Assembly (NCBI RefSeq): GCF_000372825.1
Contig: NZ_KB910516.1
Span: 900,011-964,010 of the forward strand
Origin: Methylobacterium sp. 77
GTDB lineage: Bacteria > Pseudomonadota > Alphaproteobacteria > Rhizobiales > Beijerinckiaceae
Reading direction: 5' to 3'
Length of the DNA stretch: 64,000 nucleotides
This document shows, in pieces, positions 24,778 to 32,984 of this stretch; within the stretch, counting starts at the first letter, position 1, and each line of letters begins with the position of its first letter. A model generated the notes under the pieces. It was not told the origin of the DNA, ran no database searches, and saw nothing but the letters and a program-made list of their open reading frames with translations. The translations under genes and the position numbers were made by a program.

Positions 24778-26976
24778 ATGACGCAACTGAGAGACGCCCG
24801 GACGGCCGATCCTGCCATACTTGCCAGCCAGGATACCGACCTCTCCGATCTCGGTCCCGATCTCACCGTCTGCGACCGCGAGCCGATCCATATTCCGGGG
24901 GCGATCCAGCCGCACGGCGTTCTGCTGATCGCGAACGCCGAGGACCAGAGCGTGGTCGGGGGCGCCGGCGACATCGAGGGCCTGCTTGCCGCAGAATGGT
25001 CCGGGCGAACCTTGCCGGACCTCCTCGGTGAGGCGTGCGCGGCCCGTCTGCGCGATGCGCCGCATGACGAGACCGCCGTGATCGGGCCGGTCACGGGCAG
25101 GGACACGACGATGGACGCCATCGCCCGCTTCCAGGACGGGCAATGGCTGATCCAGCTCGAGCCGCAGGCGTCGATATGGAGCGATGCCGCCAGCCTCCTG
25201 GGCTGGCTCGACCGTGCCGGCGGCGCCCTCGAGCGGGCCGCCGACCTCAAGGCTCTCTGCGAGAGGGCAGCGATCTCGTTTCGCGAGTTGACCGGCTTCG
25301 ACCGGGTGATGATCTATCGCTTCCTCGACGACGATGCGGGCGTGGTCATCGCGGAGAGCCGGGTTCCGGAACTGGGCAGCTTCCTGCACCACCACTTCCC
25401 CGCCTCCGACATCCCGAAACAGGCACGCGCGCTCTACATCCGCAACCGCGTCCGGGTGATCCCCGACGTCACCTATACGCCGCAGCCGCTACGTCCGAAG
25501 GAAATGTCCCGGCTCGACCTGAGCGACATCGACCTGCGCAGCGTCTCGCCGATCCATCTCCAGTATCTGCGCAACATGGACGTCGCGGCCTCGGCCTCGA
25601 TTTCCATCGTCAAGGACGGCATCCTGTGGGGGCTCGTGGCCTGCCACAACAGTACGCCCCGCAGCCTCGCCTTTGGACAGCGCATGGCCTGTCAGGCCCT
25701 GGCGGGAAGCCTCGCGCGCCAGGTCAGGGCGCGGGAGGAGGCCGAGGATTACCGAGAGCGCCTGCAGCTGCGCAGCGCCGAGGACGTCGTCTCCGCGAAG
25801 GTCCTCGGCGAAGCTCCCCTCGCCGACATCCTGATCGAGGCGAGCGAAGATCTGCGCCGCATGCTCGGCGCCGACGGCTTCGCGCTCCTGCAGGGCAGGG
25901 ATCTTCACCAGACCGGGCGCTGCGCCGACGAGATCGACCTGCGCGAGATCGCGGCTTGGGTCCGGACCGTGGGCGGGGCGCAGGCCCTTCATACCCATTC
26001 TCTCAGCAAGCGCTTTCCACGAGCCGCCGCCTATCGCTCGCTCGCGAGCGGCCTCCTCGCCGTGGTCCTCTCGGGAGAAGAGCCGATCATCCTGATGTGG
26101 TTCAGGGCCGAGCGGATCGAAGTCGTCAACTGGGCCGGCAATCCGCACAAGGCCGCGAACACCATCGGCGGCGTCCTGAGCCCGCGCGCCTCCTTCGAGG
26201 CCTGGACCGAGGAGGTCCACGGCCACGCCAAGCCCTGGACCCTGCCCGAAATCGAGGCGGCCCAGCGCATCGTGCGCGAGCTCTACGAGGCGCGCCAGAC
26301 CCGGCGCATCCGCGAGCTCAACCGCGAGCTCGCCGCCACCGTGGCGGACAAGGAGAGCCTGCTGGTCCAGAAGGATTACCTGATCAAGGAAGTGAACCAT
26401 CGCGTGCAGAACAGCCTGCAGCTGGTCTCGGCCTTCCTCGCCCTGCAGGCGAGGGCGGAAGGCAATGCGGGCCTCAGCGACGCGCTGAGCGAAGCGCAGC
26501 GCCGTCTCGCCGCCGTGGCTTTGGTACACCGGCGGCTCTACAGCGACGACAATGTCGAGATGATCGACCTGGCGCGCTATCTCGACGATCTCGTTTCCGA
26601 GATGAAGTCGTCGATGGGTATCGAATGGGCGGAGCAGTTCAGCACCGATTTCGCCCCCATCATCATCCCCACCGACTCGGCGGTGAATATCGGCCTGATC
26701 CTGACCGAGCTCGTCATCAACGCCAACAAATACGCCTATGCCGGTGCGGTCGGGCCGATCGCCATCAGTCTCGAACAGCATCGCCACCGCTTCCGCCTGA
26801 TCGTCGCCGACCAGGGCCAGGGAAAAACCGGCACGCGCAGCGGCTTCGGTACGCGGATGCTCAACGCGATGGTCGACCGCCTCGGCGGAACCATCGAGAA
26901 CACGAACAACCGGCCAGGCTTGAGGGTGATCCTGACGGCCTCGATCGGCGCGCCCGAGCCGGCCCCCGCGCCATGA
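24778..26976 (+). CDS. bphP: Bacteriophytochrome histidine kinase (PAS-GAF-PHY-HisKA_2-HATPase)
   Basis: A 732-residue red/far-red photoreceptor kinase. The PAS domain has the biliverdin-linking Cys at residue 32 in VCDREPIHIPGAIQPHG. The GAF domain has FPASDIPKQARALYIRN (PASDIP) and VSPIHLQYLRNMDVAASAS. A PHY domain follows (about 330-510), then an HisKA_2/HWE-type dimerisation domain with phospho-acceptor His at about 541 in KEVNHRVQNSLQL, and an HATPase with LTELVINANKYAYAG. No receiver domain is attached, and no response regulator is adjacent. Heme oxygenase, which makes biliverdin, is encoded by the next gene with an ATGA overlap, confirming the assignment. Confidence 0.95.
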   Translation: MTQLRDARTADPAILASQDTDLSDLGPDLTVCDREPIHIPGAIQPHGVLLIANAEDQSVVGGAGDIEGLLAAEWSGRTLPDLLGEACAARLRDAPHDETAVIGPVTGRDTTMDAIARFQDGQWLIQLEPQASIWSDAASLLGWLDRAGGALERAADLKALCERAAISFRELTGFDRVMIYRFLDDDAGVVIAESRVPELGSFLHHHFPASDIPKQARALYIRNRVRVIPDVTYTPQPLRPKEMSRLDLSDIDLRSVSPIHLQYLRNMDVAASASISIVKDGILWGLVACHNSTPRSLAFGQRMACQALAGSLARQVRAREEAEDYRERLQLRSAEDVVSAKVLGEAPLADILIEASEDLRRMLGADGFALLQGRDLHQTGRCADEIDLREIAAWVRTVGGAQALHTHSLSKRFPRAAAYRSLASGLLAVVLSGEEPIILMWFRAERIEVVNWAGNPHKAANTIGGVLSPRASFEAWTEEVHGHAKPWTLPEIEAAQRIVRELYEARQTRRIRELNRELAATVADKESLLVQKDYLIKEVNHRVQNSLQLVSAFLALQARAEGNAGLSDALSEAQRRLAAVALVHRRLYSDDNVEMIDLARYLDDLVSEMKSSMGIEWAEQFSTDFAPIIIPTDSAVNIGLILTELVINANKYAYAGAVGPIAISLEQHRHRFRLIVADQGQGKTGTRSGFGTRMLNAMVDRLGGTIENTNNRPGLRVILTASIGAPEPAPAP

Positions 26977-27629
26977 ATCGCGCGGCCCTCGGCGCGAGCG
27001 ATCTCGCGAGCCCGCAGGTGCGACCGACCCTGACGGACCGGCTCCGCGAGGAGACGCGAGATCTTCACGAGGATCTCGAAGGCCGGCTCGATTGGCGCAG
27101 GCGCATGGCGACGCCGGAGGGATACCGTGACCTGCTCACCCGCTGGTGGGGATTTCACCGGGTGTTCGAGCCTGCCGTCGCCGTGGCCTTCGGGGCCGAT
27201 TTCGCGCAGCCGCGCCGCAAGCTCCATCTGCTGGAACGGGACCTCGGTCATTTCGGAATGACGACGGAGGTGATCGAGGCTCTGCCGCGTTTTTCTCCGG
27301 GCGAGGGCTTCGACGATCGTGCCTCGATCCTCGGCGCACTTTACGTGACGGAGGGATCGACGCTCGGCGGGCAGGTCATCGCCCATCACATCCGCAGAAG
27401 CCTCGGTGACGCGATCGCCTCCGACGGATGCGCCTATTACGAAAGCTACGGGAAGCGGGACATCGCGGCGATGTGGGCGTCGTTCCGGGTCTTCCTCGAT
27501 CGATCGGGCGAGGACGACGAGCCGAACCGGATCATCGACGGCGCGCGATGGACGTTCGCCGCCCTCGCGATCTGGCTCACCGGCGGAGTCCCGCTCCGGT
27601 CCGGCTCGGACGCGACGGCGGCTCGCTGA
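26973..27629 (+). CDS. bphO: Biliverdin-producing heme oxygenase
   Basis: A 218-residue bacterial heme oxygenase-like protein. The proximal heme His is expected in LREETRDLHEDLEGRLD, and the distal-helix region is YVTEGSTLGGQVIAHH. It opens heme to biliverdin, CO and iron; biliverdin is the chromophore of the bacteriophytochrome encoded just upstream. The ATG overlaps the bphP stop as ATGA, so the two proteins are made together. The C-terminus is slightly extended and polar. Length is normal for the HemO/BphO group (about 200). Confidence 0.9.
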   Translation: MNRAALGASDLASPQVRPTLTDRLREETRDLHEDLEGRLDWRRRMATPEGYRDLLTRWWGFHRVFEPAVAVAFGADFAQPRRKLHLLERDLGHFGMTTEVIEALPRFSPGEGFDDRASILGALYVTEGSTLGGQVIAHHIRRSLGDAIASDGCAYYESYGKRDIAAMWASFRVFLDRSGEDDEPNRIIDGARWTFAALAIWLTGGVPLRSGSDATAAR

Positions 27630-27641
27630 CGGTGGATCGAA

Positions 27642-27947
27642 TCACCCGGCGTCGATCGCCCGGCCGCCATAGGTCTCGAAGGACGTCATCACCTTCTCGG
27701 TCAGCCCGTCATCGAGGGCGACGGTGACGCGAATCGCTCCCTCCAAGGCAGGCTCGCCCTCGGTGCCCTCCTTGAGACGGCCATCCTCGATATCGGCGCG
27801 GGCCGCTTCGGTCCCGGCGGTGTTGTCTTCGCCGGCAGGGGCGATGGTCACGGCGCTCCTGTCGATCCCGTGTTCCTGAACGAGATGCTCGACGGCGGTC
27901 TCGGCATCGCGGCGGCTCTTGAACTCGGCTGACATCGACTTCGACAT
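27642..27947 (-). CDS. Small cytoplasmic protein of unknown function
   Basis: A 101-residue acidic protein, convergent with bphO 12 nt away. It starts MSKSMSAEFKSRRDAETAVEHL and alternates charged helices and strands, with an Asp/Glu-rich middle (about residues 45-70). The pattern of an alpha/beta fold with a DAETAVEHLVQEHGI helix resembles small stress-type proteins, but I cannot name the family. ATG 27947 is used; the frame also has a GTG two codons earlier. No signal peptide or membrane segment. Confidence 0.7.
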   Translation of the reverse strand: MSKSMSAEFKSRRDAETAVEHLVQEHGIDRSAVTIAPAGEDNTAGTEAARADIEDGRLKEGTEGEPALEGAIRVTVALDDGLTEKVMTSFETYGGRAIDAG

Positions 27948-28197
27948 GATCACGGATCCGGGGTTTATCCTCAGGCTTTGTGAACCCTCGACAGGGGGAA
28001 AGGTTCAGCACCGGACGAGGGCCGACCTCGCCCTCGCAGCCTGCGGCGCGAGGGCAGTCGGAAGGGCGGAGCCGTCATTCGATCCTGGACGGGGCCCGGT
28101 ACAATCTTCGTTTTTTGCGGTACGCTCAGCGCAACATCCGGGTGTTTCGACGCAAACAATTGTTGTCGATCGGATGAGGCCCGGTTAAGTGCGGCGC

Positions 28198-28377
28198 ATG
28201 CCTAAGCTCGAATCTCTCCTGGACCGTCTCAAAGCTCGCCAGCGCGCCCTGATCCTGGAGGCAGCGGAGCATGAAACGATGCCGGCCGACAGCACCCTGC
28301 GCCGCATCGCGGAGCTGGAGAATGCGATCGCTGCGGTGGAAGCCGTCCTCGACGAGACCCGGGCCCTTGCCCGCTAG
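28198..28377 (+). CDS. Small helical protein, hypothetical
   Basis: A 59-residue protein (MPKLESLLDRLKARQRALIL...) that is almost entirely helical by composition and could form a coiled coil: heptad-like Leu/Ile/Ala spacing in both halves, joined at MPADS. There is no clear Shine-Dalgarno; GTG 28189 is an alternative start. The amino-acid composition is protein-like and unlike shadow frames, which is why it is listed. Function unknown. Confidence 0.5.
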   Translation: MPKLESLLDRLKARQRALILEAAEHETMPADSTLRRIAELENAIAAVEAVLDETRALAR

Positions 28378-28417
28378 CCAGACCGGGCTGAACGAGCATA
28401 GTCGACCAGGGCGCCGG

Positions 28418-28849
28418 ATGAATTTTCATGCCCTAATGGCCGGTGCCTTGATGGCGAGCATCGCGGCATCCGCGAGCACAGTGGCATCGGCAAATCCCGT
28501 GGCTTCGGCAAATCCCGCAGCTTCGGAAAGCGGCGCGTCACAGGAGACACCGGCTCCCAAAGGCGATCTCGATTTCCTCGAACGGCGCTGGCACAAATGC
28601 GTGCGGCAGGCCTTTTCCGGACAGCCCGCCGGCATGGCGATCCATGCCGCTCAGAAGGCGGCTTTGGCCGAGTGCAAGCCCCTGGAGAACGAATACGTCT
28701 CCGCGATGCTGGTGGCCCAGGCCGCCGAGGCGGAGGCCCGGCGACAGGGCAAGCAATCGATCGGAGCGAAGGCGAGGGGCTGGGCTTCCTCCCTCCTCTC
28801 CTACGTGGTCGAGCCGGTCAGTTCATGGATCGACGCCTGGCGGAAATAG
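28418..28849 (+). CDS. Secreted protein with Ala/Ser/Pro repeats, unknown function
   Basis: A 143-residue protein with a signal-like N-terminus (MNFHALMAGALMASIAASAS). Next comes a short repeat: VASANPVASANPAASES, where ASANP(V/A)A occurs twice and is visible in the DNA as near-identical repeats around 28474-28520. A conserved-looking folded part follows, FLERRWHKCVRQAFSGQP...CKPLENEYVSAML, with two Cys about 35 residues apart that may form a disulfide outside the cytoplasm. The C-terminal helix ends SSWIDAWRK. The family is not recognised. It lies 40 nt after the small helical ORF, possibly co-transcribed. Confidence 0.65.
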   Translation: MNFHALMAGALMASIAASASTVASANPVASANPAASESGASQETPAPKGDLDFLERRWHKCVRQAFSGQPAGMAIHAAQKAALAECKPLENEYVSAMLVAQAAEAEARRQGKQSIGAKARGWASSLLSYVVEPVSSWIDAWRK

Positions 28850-28868
28850 GGTTTCTTGCGCGACGGAT

Positions 28869-29340
28869 TCAGGCCGTGCCCAGCTGCAATCCGGGCACGG
28901 CCGAGAGCAGGTCGCGGGTGTAGGCATGTTCGGGCTGGCGGAACAGGTCCGCGGTCCGCCGCTGTTCCACGATCCCGCCACGATGCATGTCGCCGTCGGG
29001 GATGACGCGGAATTCGAGCTTGCCGATCTGCGGCGCGCCGATCGGGCTGCCGGGCTCGTATTTGGCGAAGCACGCCGCGACCGTTCTCGATGGCGGTGAT
29101 GCGGTACGGTCCGGTGCCGATGGGAGCCTTCGAGAATTTATCGAGGCCGACCTTGCGGAAATAGGCGGCCGGGAAGGTCGGGGTCGGGCCGGCGAGGTAT
29201 TCGAGGGCGGCCGGGAACGCGGTCTTGAGGTGGATGCGGAGGGTGCGGGCATCGACCACCTCCGCCGACTTCATCCAGTCGACGTTCTGCTTCGTCACCG
29301 TGCGGGCTTCCCTGCCGCCGGTGCCGCCCGGCGGCGTCTG
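28869..29340 (-). pseudogene. Deletion scar of a peptide/nickel-type ABC transporter operon
   Basis: Two gene pieces are fused. The upstream piece (about 29340-28991) is an internal part of a family-5 solute-binding protein: TVTKQNVDWMKSAEVVDART, FRKVGLDKFSKAPIGTGPYR, then ENGRGV. A loss of about 2 nt near 29071 shifts the frame, after which FAKYEPGSPIGAPQIGKLEF continues normally to RVIPDGD. At about 28985-28990 this joins MHRGGIVEQ and EHAYTRDLLSAVPGL, the C-terminal end of an Opp/Dpp ATP-binding protein, with a normal stop at 28869. So the rest of the binding protein, the permeases and most of the ATPase(s) were lost in one internal deletion, plus a 5' truncation next to acdS. Confidence 0.8.
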
Positions 29341-29345
29341 AGGGA

Positions 29346-30356
29346 TCAGCCGTTGCGGAACGTGTAGCTGTAGCCGTTGAGGGCCGGCGCGCCGCCGAGA
29401 TGGGCGTAGAGCACCTTCGAGCCCTTGGGGAAGAAGCCCTTCCGGGTGAGGTCGATCATGCCCTGCATCGACTTTCCCTCGTAGACCGGATCGGTGATCA
29501 TCGCTTCCAGCCGCGCCGAGAGCCGGATCGCCTCGATGGTCTCCTTCGAGGGCACGCCGTAGACCGGGTAGGCGTAATCCTCGTTGAGCACGACGTCGTC
29601 GGCAACGATGGCCGGGGCGCCGATGAGGGCCGCCGTCTTCTGGGCGATGTCGAGCACCTGCGCTTTGGTCTGGGCCGGTGTGAAGGAGGCGTCGATACCG
29701 ATGACGTTGCGGGCGCGCCCGTCGGCGGCGAAACCCACCACCATGCCCGCATGGGTCGAACCGGTGACGGTGCAGACCACGATGTAGTCGAAATGGATGC
29801 CCATCTCGGCTTCCTGCCTCCGCACTTCCTCGGCGAAGCCGACATAGCCGAGGCCGCCGAACTTGTGCACCGAGGCGCCGGCCGGAATCGCGTAGGGCTT
29901 GCCGCCCTTGGCCTTCACGTCCTCCAGGGCCGCCGTCCAGCTCTCGCGGATACCGATATCGAAGCCCTCGTCCACGAGCTGCGTCTCGGCGCCCATGATG
30001 CGCGAGAGCAGGATGTTGCCGACCCGGTCGTAGACCGCGTCCTCGTGCGGAACCCAGGCTTCCTGGATCAGCCGGCACTTCATGCCGATCTTGGCGGCCA
30101 CCGCCGCGACCATGCGGGTGTGGTTCGACTGTACGCCGCCGATGGAGACCAGCGTATCGGCCCCGCTCGCGATGGCGTCGGGCACGATATATTCGAGCTT
30201 GCGCAGCTTGTTGCCGCCATAGGCGAGGCCGGAATTACAATCCTCGCGCTTAGCGTAGATCTCGACATCGCCGCCGAGATAATCGGTCAGGCGCGACAGC
30301 TTCTCGATCGGGCTCGGGCCGAAGGTGAGAGGGTAGCGCTCGAATTTCGACAGCAT
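29346..30356 (-). CDS. acdS: 1-aminocyclopropane-1-carboxylate deaminase
   Basis: A 336-residue PLP enzyme (fold type II) that breaks ACC, the plant ethylene precursor, into 2-oxobutanoate and ammonia. It reads [20 protein letters not shown] with the PLP Lys at residue 50, [19 protein letters not shown], and [11 protein letters not shown] with the Tyr-Glu pair. [13 protein letters not shown] carries the Leu that separates true ACC deaminases from D-cysteine desulfhydrases. Length is exact for the family (about 337). The divergent Lrp-type acdR lies 160 bp away and probably controls it. Cytosolic; a plant-growth-promotion trait in Methylobacterium and rhizobia. Confidence 0.96.
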   Translation of the reverse strand: MLSKFERYPLTFGPSPIEKLSRLTDYLGGDVEIYAKREDCNSGLAYGGNKLRKLEYIVPDAIASGADTLVSIGGVQSNHTRMVAAVAAKIGMKCRLIQEAWVPHEDAVYDRVGNILLSRIMGAETQLVDEGFDIGIRESWTAALEDVKAKGGKPYAIPAGASVHKFGGLGYVGFAEEVRRQEAEMGIHFDYIVVCTVTGSTHAGMVVGFAADGRARNVIGIDASFTPAQTKAQVLDIAQKTAALIGAPAIVADDVVLNEDYAYPVYGVPSKETIEAIRLSARLEAMITDPVYEGKSMQGMIDLTRKGFFPKGSKVLYAHLGGAPALNGYSYTFRNG

Positions 30357-30422
30357 GGTGTGACGCGTCCTCGACGGGAAGAGTGCCGAAACGCTATCAA
30401 ACGAGATGCGAAAGGTGCTCTC

Positions 30423-30447
30423 GAAGATCAGTGATTTTTAGGTCTTC
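30423..30447. promoter_or_regulatory. Candidate AcdR site in the acdS-acdR divergent promoter
   Basis: GAAGA (30423-30427) and TCTTC (30443-30447) form a dyad around an AT-rich centre (GTGATTTTTAGG) in the 160-bp region between acdS and acdR. Lrp-type proteins bind such AT-centred imperfect dyads. The assignment is by position only. Confidence 0.4.
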
Positions 30448-30516
30448 AAAATTGCTTCCTTCGCGTCTTTCGCCTCAGATCCTCCGCGCATTCGAGAGAC
30501 TACGAGAGAATCTTCC

Positions 30517-30993
30517 ATGCGGCCTGCCTCTCCGAATCCCTTGGACCGGATCGACCTGAAGATCCTGCGCCTGCTCCAGGCCGATGGACGGATGAACAAT
30601 GCCGAGATCGCCAAGCGGGTGAATACCAGCGCGGCCACCTGCCACCGCCGGACGCAGCGCATGTTCGACGAGGGCTACATCCGTGGCGTCCATGCGCAGA
30701 TCGCGCCGGAGAAGGTCGGGCGCGGCTCGCTCGTCATCGTCGGGGTGGTGCTCGACCGCTCGACGCCGGAAAGCTTCGCCGCCTTCGAGGCCGCCGCCCA
30801 GGCGATGCCGACGATGCTCGACTGCCATCTCGTGGCCGGCGATTTCGACTATTTCCTCAAGATCCGCGTGCGCGACATGGCGGATTTCAACCGGCTCCAC
30901 AGCAACATCCTGATCGCGCTGCCCGGCGTGCGCCAGACGCGGACGTTCTTCGTGATGAAGGAGGTGGTCGACAATGCGCCGATGGATCTCTGA
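30517..30993 (+). CDS. acdR: Lrp/AsnC-family regulator of ACC deaminase
   Basis: A 158-residue Lrp/AsnC regulator. The N-terminal HTH is LDRIDLKILRLLQADGRMNN then AEIAKRVNTSAATCHRRTQR; the C-terminal RAM effector domain has HLVAGDFDYFLKIRVRDM and a typical LPGVRQTRTFFVMKEV end. AcdR activates acdS in response to ACC in Pseudomonas-type systems (established for the family). The divergent arrangement with acdS is the classical one. D-serine dehydratase follows on the same strand 87 nt downstream and may be part of its regulon (inference). Confidence 0.92.
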   Translation: MRPASPNPLDRIDLKILRLLQADGRMNNAEIAKRVNTSAATCHRRTQRMFDEGYIRGVHAQIAPEKVGRGSLVIVGVVLDRSTPESFAAFEAAAQAMPTMLDCHLVAGDFDYFLKIRVRDMADFNRLHSNILIALPGVRQTRTFFVMKEVVDNAPMDL

Positions 30994-31080
30994 CGACACA
31001 CCTTGCGCAAGGTCCTATCGCGGGTCCATCGCGCGCCGCACCGCCGCCCGGGGGATCGCGATCACAGGAGAACGGAGCGC

Positions 31081-32361
31081 ATGAGCATGGCTGCCGAAAC
31101 CTCGTTGGCACGCTCCCTCGACGCAATTCCTGCAAGCGTGCGGGAGGGGCGGCCCGGCGTCTGGCTCAATCCCGACCTCCGGCCGGCTGCCGAGTTCGTG
31201 CCGACGCTGGCCTTCTCGCTGGCCGATGTGGAGGCGGCCGAGGCGCGCTGGCGCCGTTTCGATCCGCTGTTGCGATATCTCTTCGACGATCTCGAAACCG
31301 GGCGCATCGACTCCGTCCTGATGCCCCTCGCCGACCATGTGACCCGGTCCATCGCCGGTCCGAAGGGTGGCGCGGTCTGGGTGAAAGCCGATCACGACCT
31401 GCCGGTCACGGGCTGCATCAAGGCGCGGGGCGGGGTCTACGAGGTGCTGGTCCATGCCGAGCGCCTCGGCCTCGAAAAGGGCCTGCTGCGGCCGGAGGAT
31501 TCCTATGCCCGGCTGGCAGAGGCAGAGGTTCGTGACGCGTTCGCGGCCCATACGGTGGCGGTCGGCAGCACCGGCAATCTCGGCTTCAGCGTCGGTGTCA
31601 TGGCGCGGGCGCTTGGCTTCTCCGTCGAGGTTCACATGTCCCACGACGCCAAGGCGTGGAAGAAGCAGCGGCTGCGGGATATCGGTGCCCGCGTGGTCGA
31701 GCATCAGGGTGATTACGGCAGCGCCGTCGCTGCGGCGCGCTCGGCCTTCGAGGACCGGGCCGACGCTCATTTCGTCGACGACGAGAGCTCGGTCGACCTG
31801 TTCCTCGGCTATGCGGCGGCGGCCTTCGACCTGCGGCGTCAACTCGATGAGGCCGGAATAAAGGCCGATGCCGCGCATCCGCTCTGCGTCTACCTGCCGT
31901 GCGGCGTCGGCGGCGCGCCCGGAGGCGTCACCCTCGGCCTGAAGCTGCTGTTCGGCGATGCCGTGCGCTGCATCTTCGTCGAGCCGGTGGCCTCCCCCTG
32001 CATGCTGGTACAGCTCGCCGCCGGCCTGTCGCGACAGGTCGACGTCTACGAGATCGGCCTCGACAACCGCACCGCCGCCGACGGGCTCGCGGTAGCGGGC
32101 GCCTCGATGCTGGTGGCGGCAACCGTGGGGCCCCTGATCGAGGCGGTGGTCACCGTGACCGACGCGGACCTGTTCGCCTGGGTGAAACGCCTCTGGTCCG
32201 ATCCGGGCCTGCGGCTCGAACCCTCCGCGGCGGCGGGCTTTGCAGCGGTACGGCCCTATCTCGACGCCACCGGCACGGACCAGGCGACGCATGTGGTCTG
32301 GACCACCGGCGGTGCGCTGTTGCCCGAGGCGGAGTTCCAGGCCGCCCTGGCACGTGGATAG
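31081..32361 (+). CDS. dsdA: D-serine ammonia-lyase (D-serine dehydratase)
   Basis: A 426-residue PLP fold-type II enzyme that turns D-serine into pyruvate and ammonia. The PLP Lys is at about residue 114 in PVTGCIKARGGVYEV, and the phosphate-binding loop is VGSTGNLGFSVG. HMSHDAKAWKKQRLRDIG and VDDESSVDLFLGYAAAA are strong DsdA matches; E. coli DsdA is about 440 residues. ATG 31081 has AGGAG at 31066-31070; ATG 31087 is an alternative. Lying behind acdR and next to acdS, it places two PLP enzymes of the same fold that handle D-amino acids or ACC in one locus. Confidence 0.93.
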   Translation: MSMAAETSLARSLDAIPASVREGRPGVWLNPDLRPAAEFVPTLAFSLADVEAAEARWRRFDPLLRYLFDDLETGRIDSVLMPLADHVTRSIAGPKGGAVWVKADHDLPVTGCIKARGGVYEVLVHAERLGLEKGLLRPEDSYARLAEAEVRDAFAAHTVAVGSTGNLGFSVGVMARALGFSVEVHMSHDAKAWKKQRLRDIGARVVEHQGDYGSAVAAARSAFEDRADAHFVDDESSVDLFLGYAAAAFDLRRQLDEAGIKADAAHPLCVYLPCGVGGAPGGVTLGLKLLFGDAVRCIFVEPVASPCMLVQLAAGLSRQVDVYEIGLDNRTAADGLAVAGASMLVAATVGPLIEAVVTVTDADLFAWVKRLWSDPGLRLEPSAAAGFAAVRPYLDATGTDQATHVVWTTGGALLPEAEFQAALARG

Positions 32362-32636
32362 GGAGATCGAGGGATATGGCCGCGCTCCGGGCCATATCCG
32401 CGTTGATCGCGCAACCTGCTTCCATCGGTTCGGGCGGAAGTCCACCCTCACGCAGCGGTCCACTCGTCACGCAAGATCTTGCGGCGGCCCGGCCCGTCAG
32501 CGAAGTTGGTCGACACCGCCGACCGACCCGTCGCTGACGGAAGCGGCGATGGCTGGCGCAACCCTGCTCATCGGTGCGATGGCTCGCGCTCACGAGCTCG
32601 AGCGGCGCCACGCACGGGTCCGAACGAAGGAAGCCG

Positions 32637-32966
32637 ATGACGACGTCACGCGATAGGCAGGCCTGTATCGACGAATGCCTGCACTGCTACCGAACCTGCC
32701 TCGGCATGGCTTCGGAGCATTGCCTCCCGGCCGGCGGCAAACATGTCGAGCCGGAGCATTTCCGCCTCATGCTGGCCTGCGCCGAGATATGCCGGACCTC
32801 GGCGCATCTGATGCTCCTCGGCGTCCCGGACCATCGGCAGACCTGCCGGGCCTGTGCCGACATCTGCGAGGCCTGCGCGGAGAGTTGCGAGGCAGTGGGC
32901 GACATGGAGACCTGCGCCGCCGAATGTCGCCGCTGCGCCGAATCGTGCCGGGCCATGGCGGCCTGA
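32637..32966 (+). CDS. Four-helix-bundle copper-storage protein (Csp-like)
   Basis: A 109-residue protein with 16 Cys arranged in CxxxC and CxxCxxxC spacings along predicted helices (CIDECLHCYRTC, CAEIC, CRACADICEACAESC, CAAECRRCAESC). This is the Csp/DUF326 pattern, in which Cys line the core of a four-helix bundle and hold many Cu(I) ions. It has no signal peptide or Tat motif, so it is the cytosolic (Csp3-like) type. AAGGA lies 5 nt before ATG 32637. No copper chaperone or ATPase gene is adjacent. Copper binding is inferred from the family. Confidence 0.9.
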   Translation: MTTSRDRQACIDECLHCYRTCLGMASEHCLPAGGKHVEPEHFRLMLACAEICRTSAHLMLLGVPDHRQTCRACADICEACAESCEAVGDMETCAAECRRCAESCRAMAA

Positions 32967-32984
32967 CGGAGCGACGAGGAAGGC

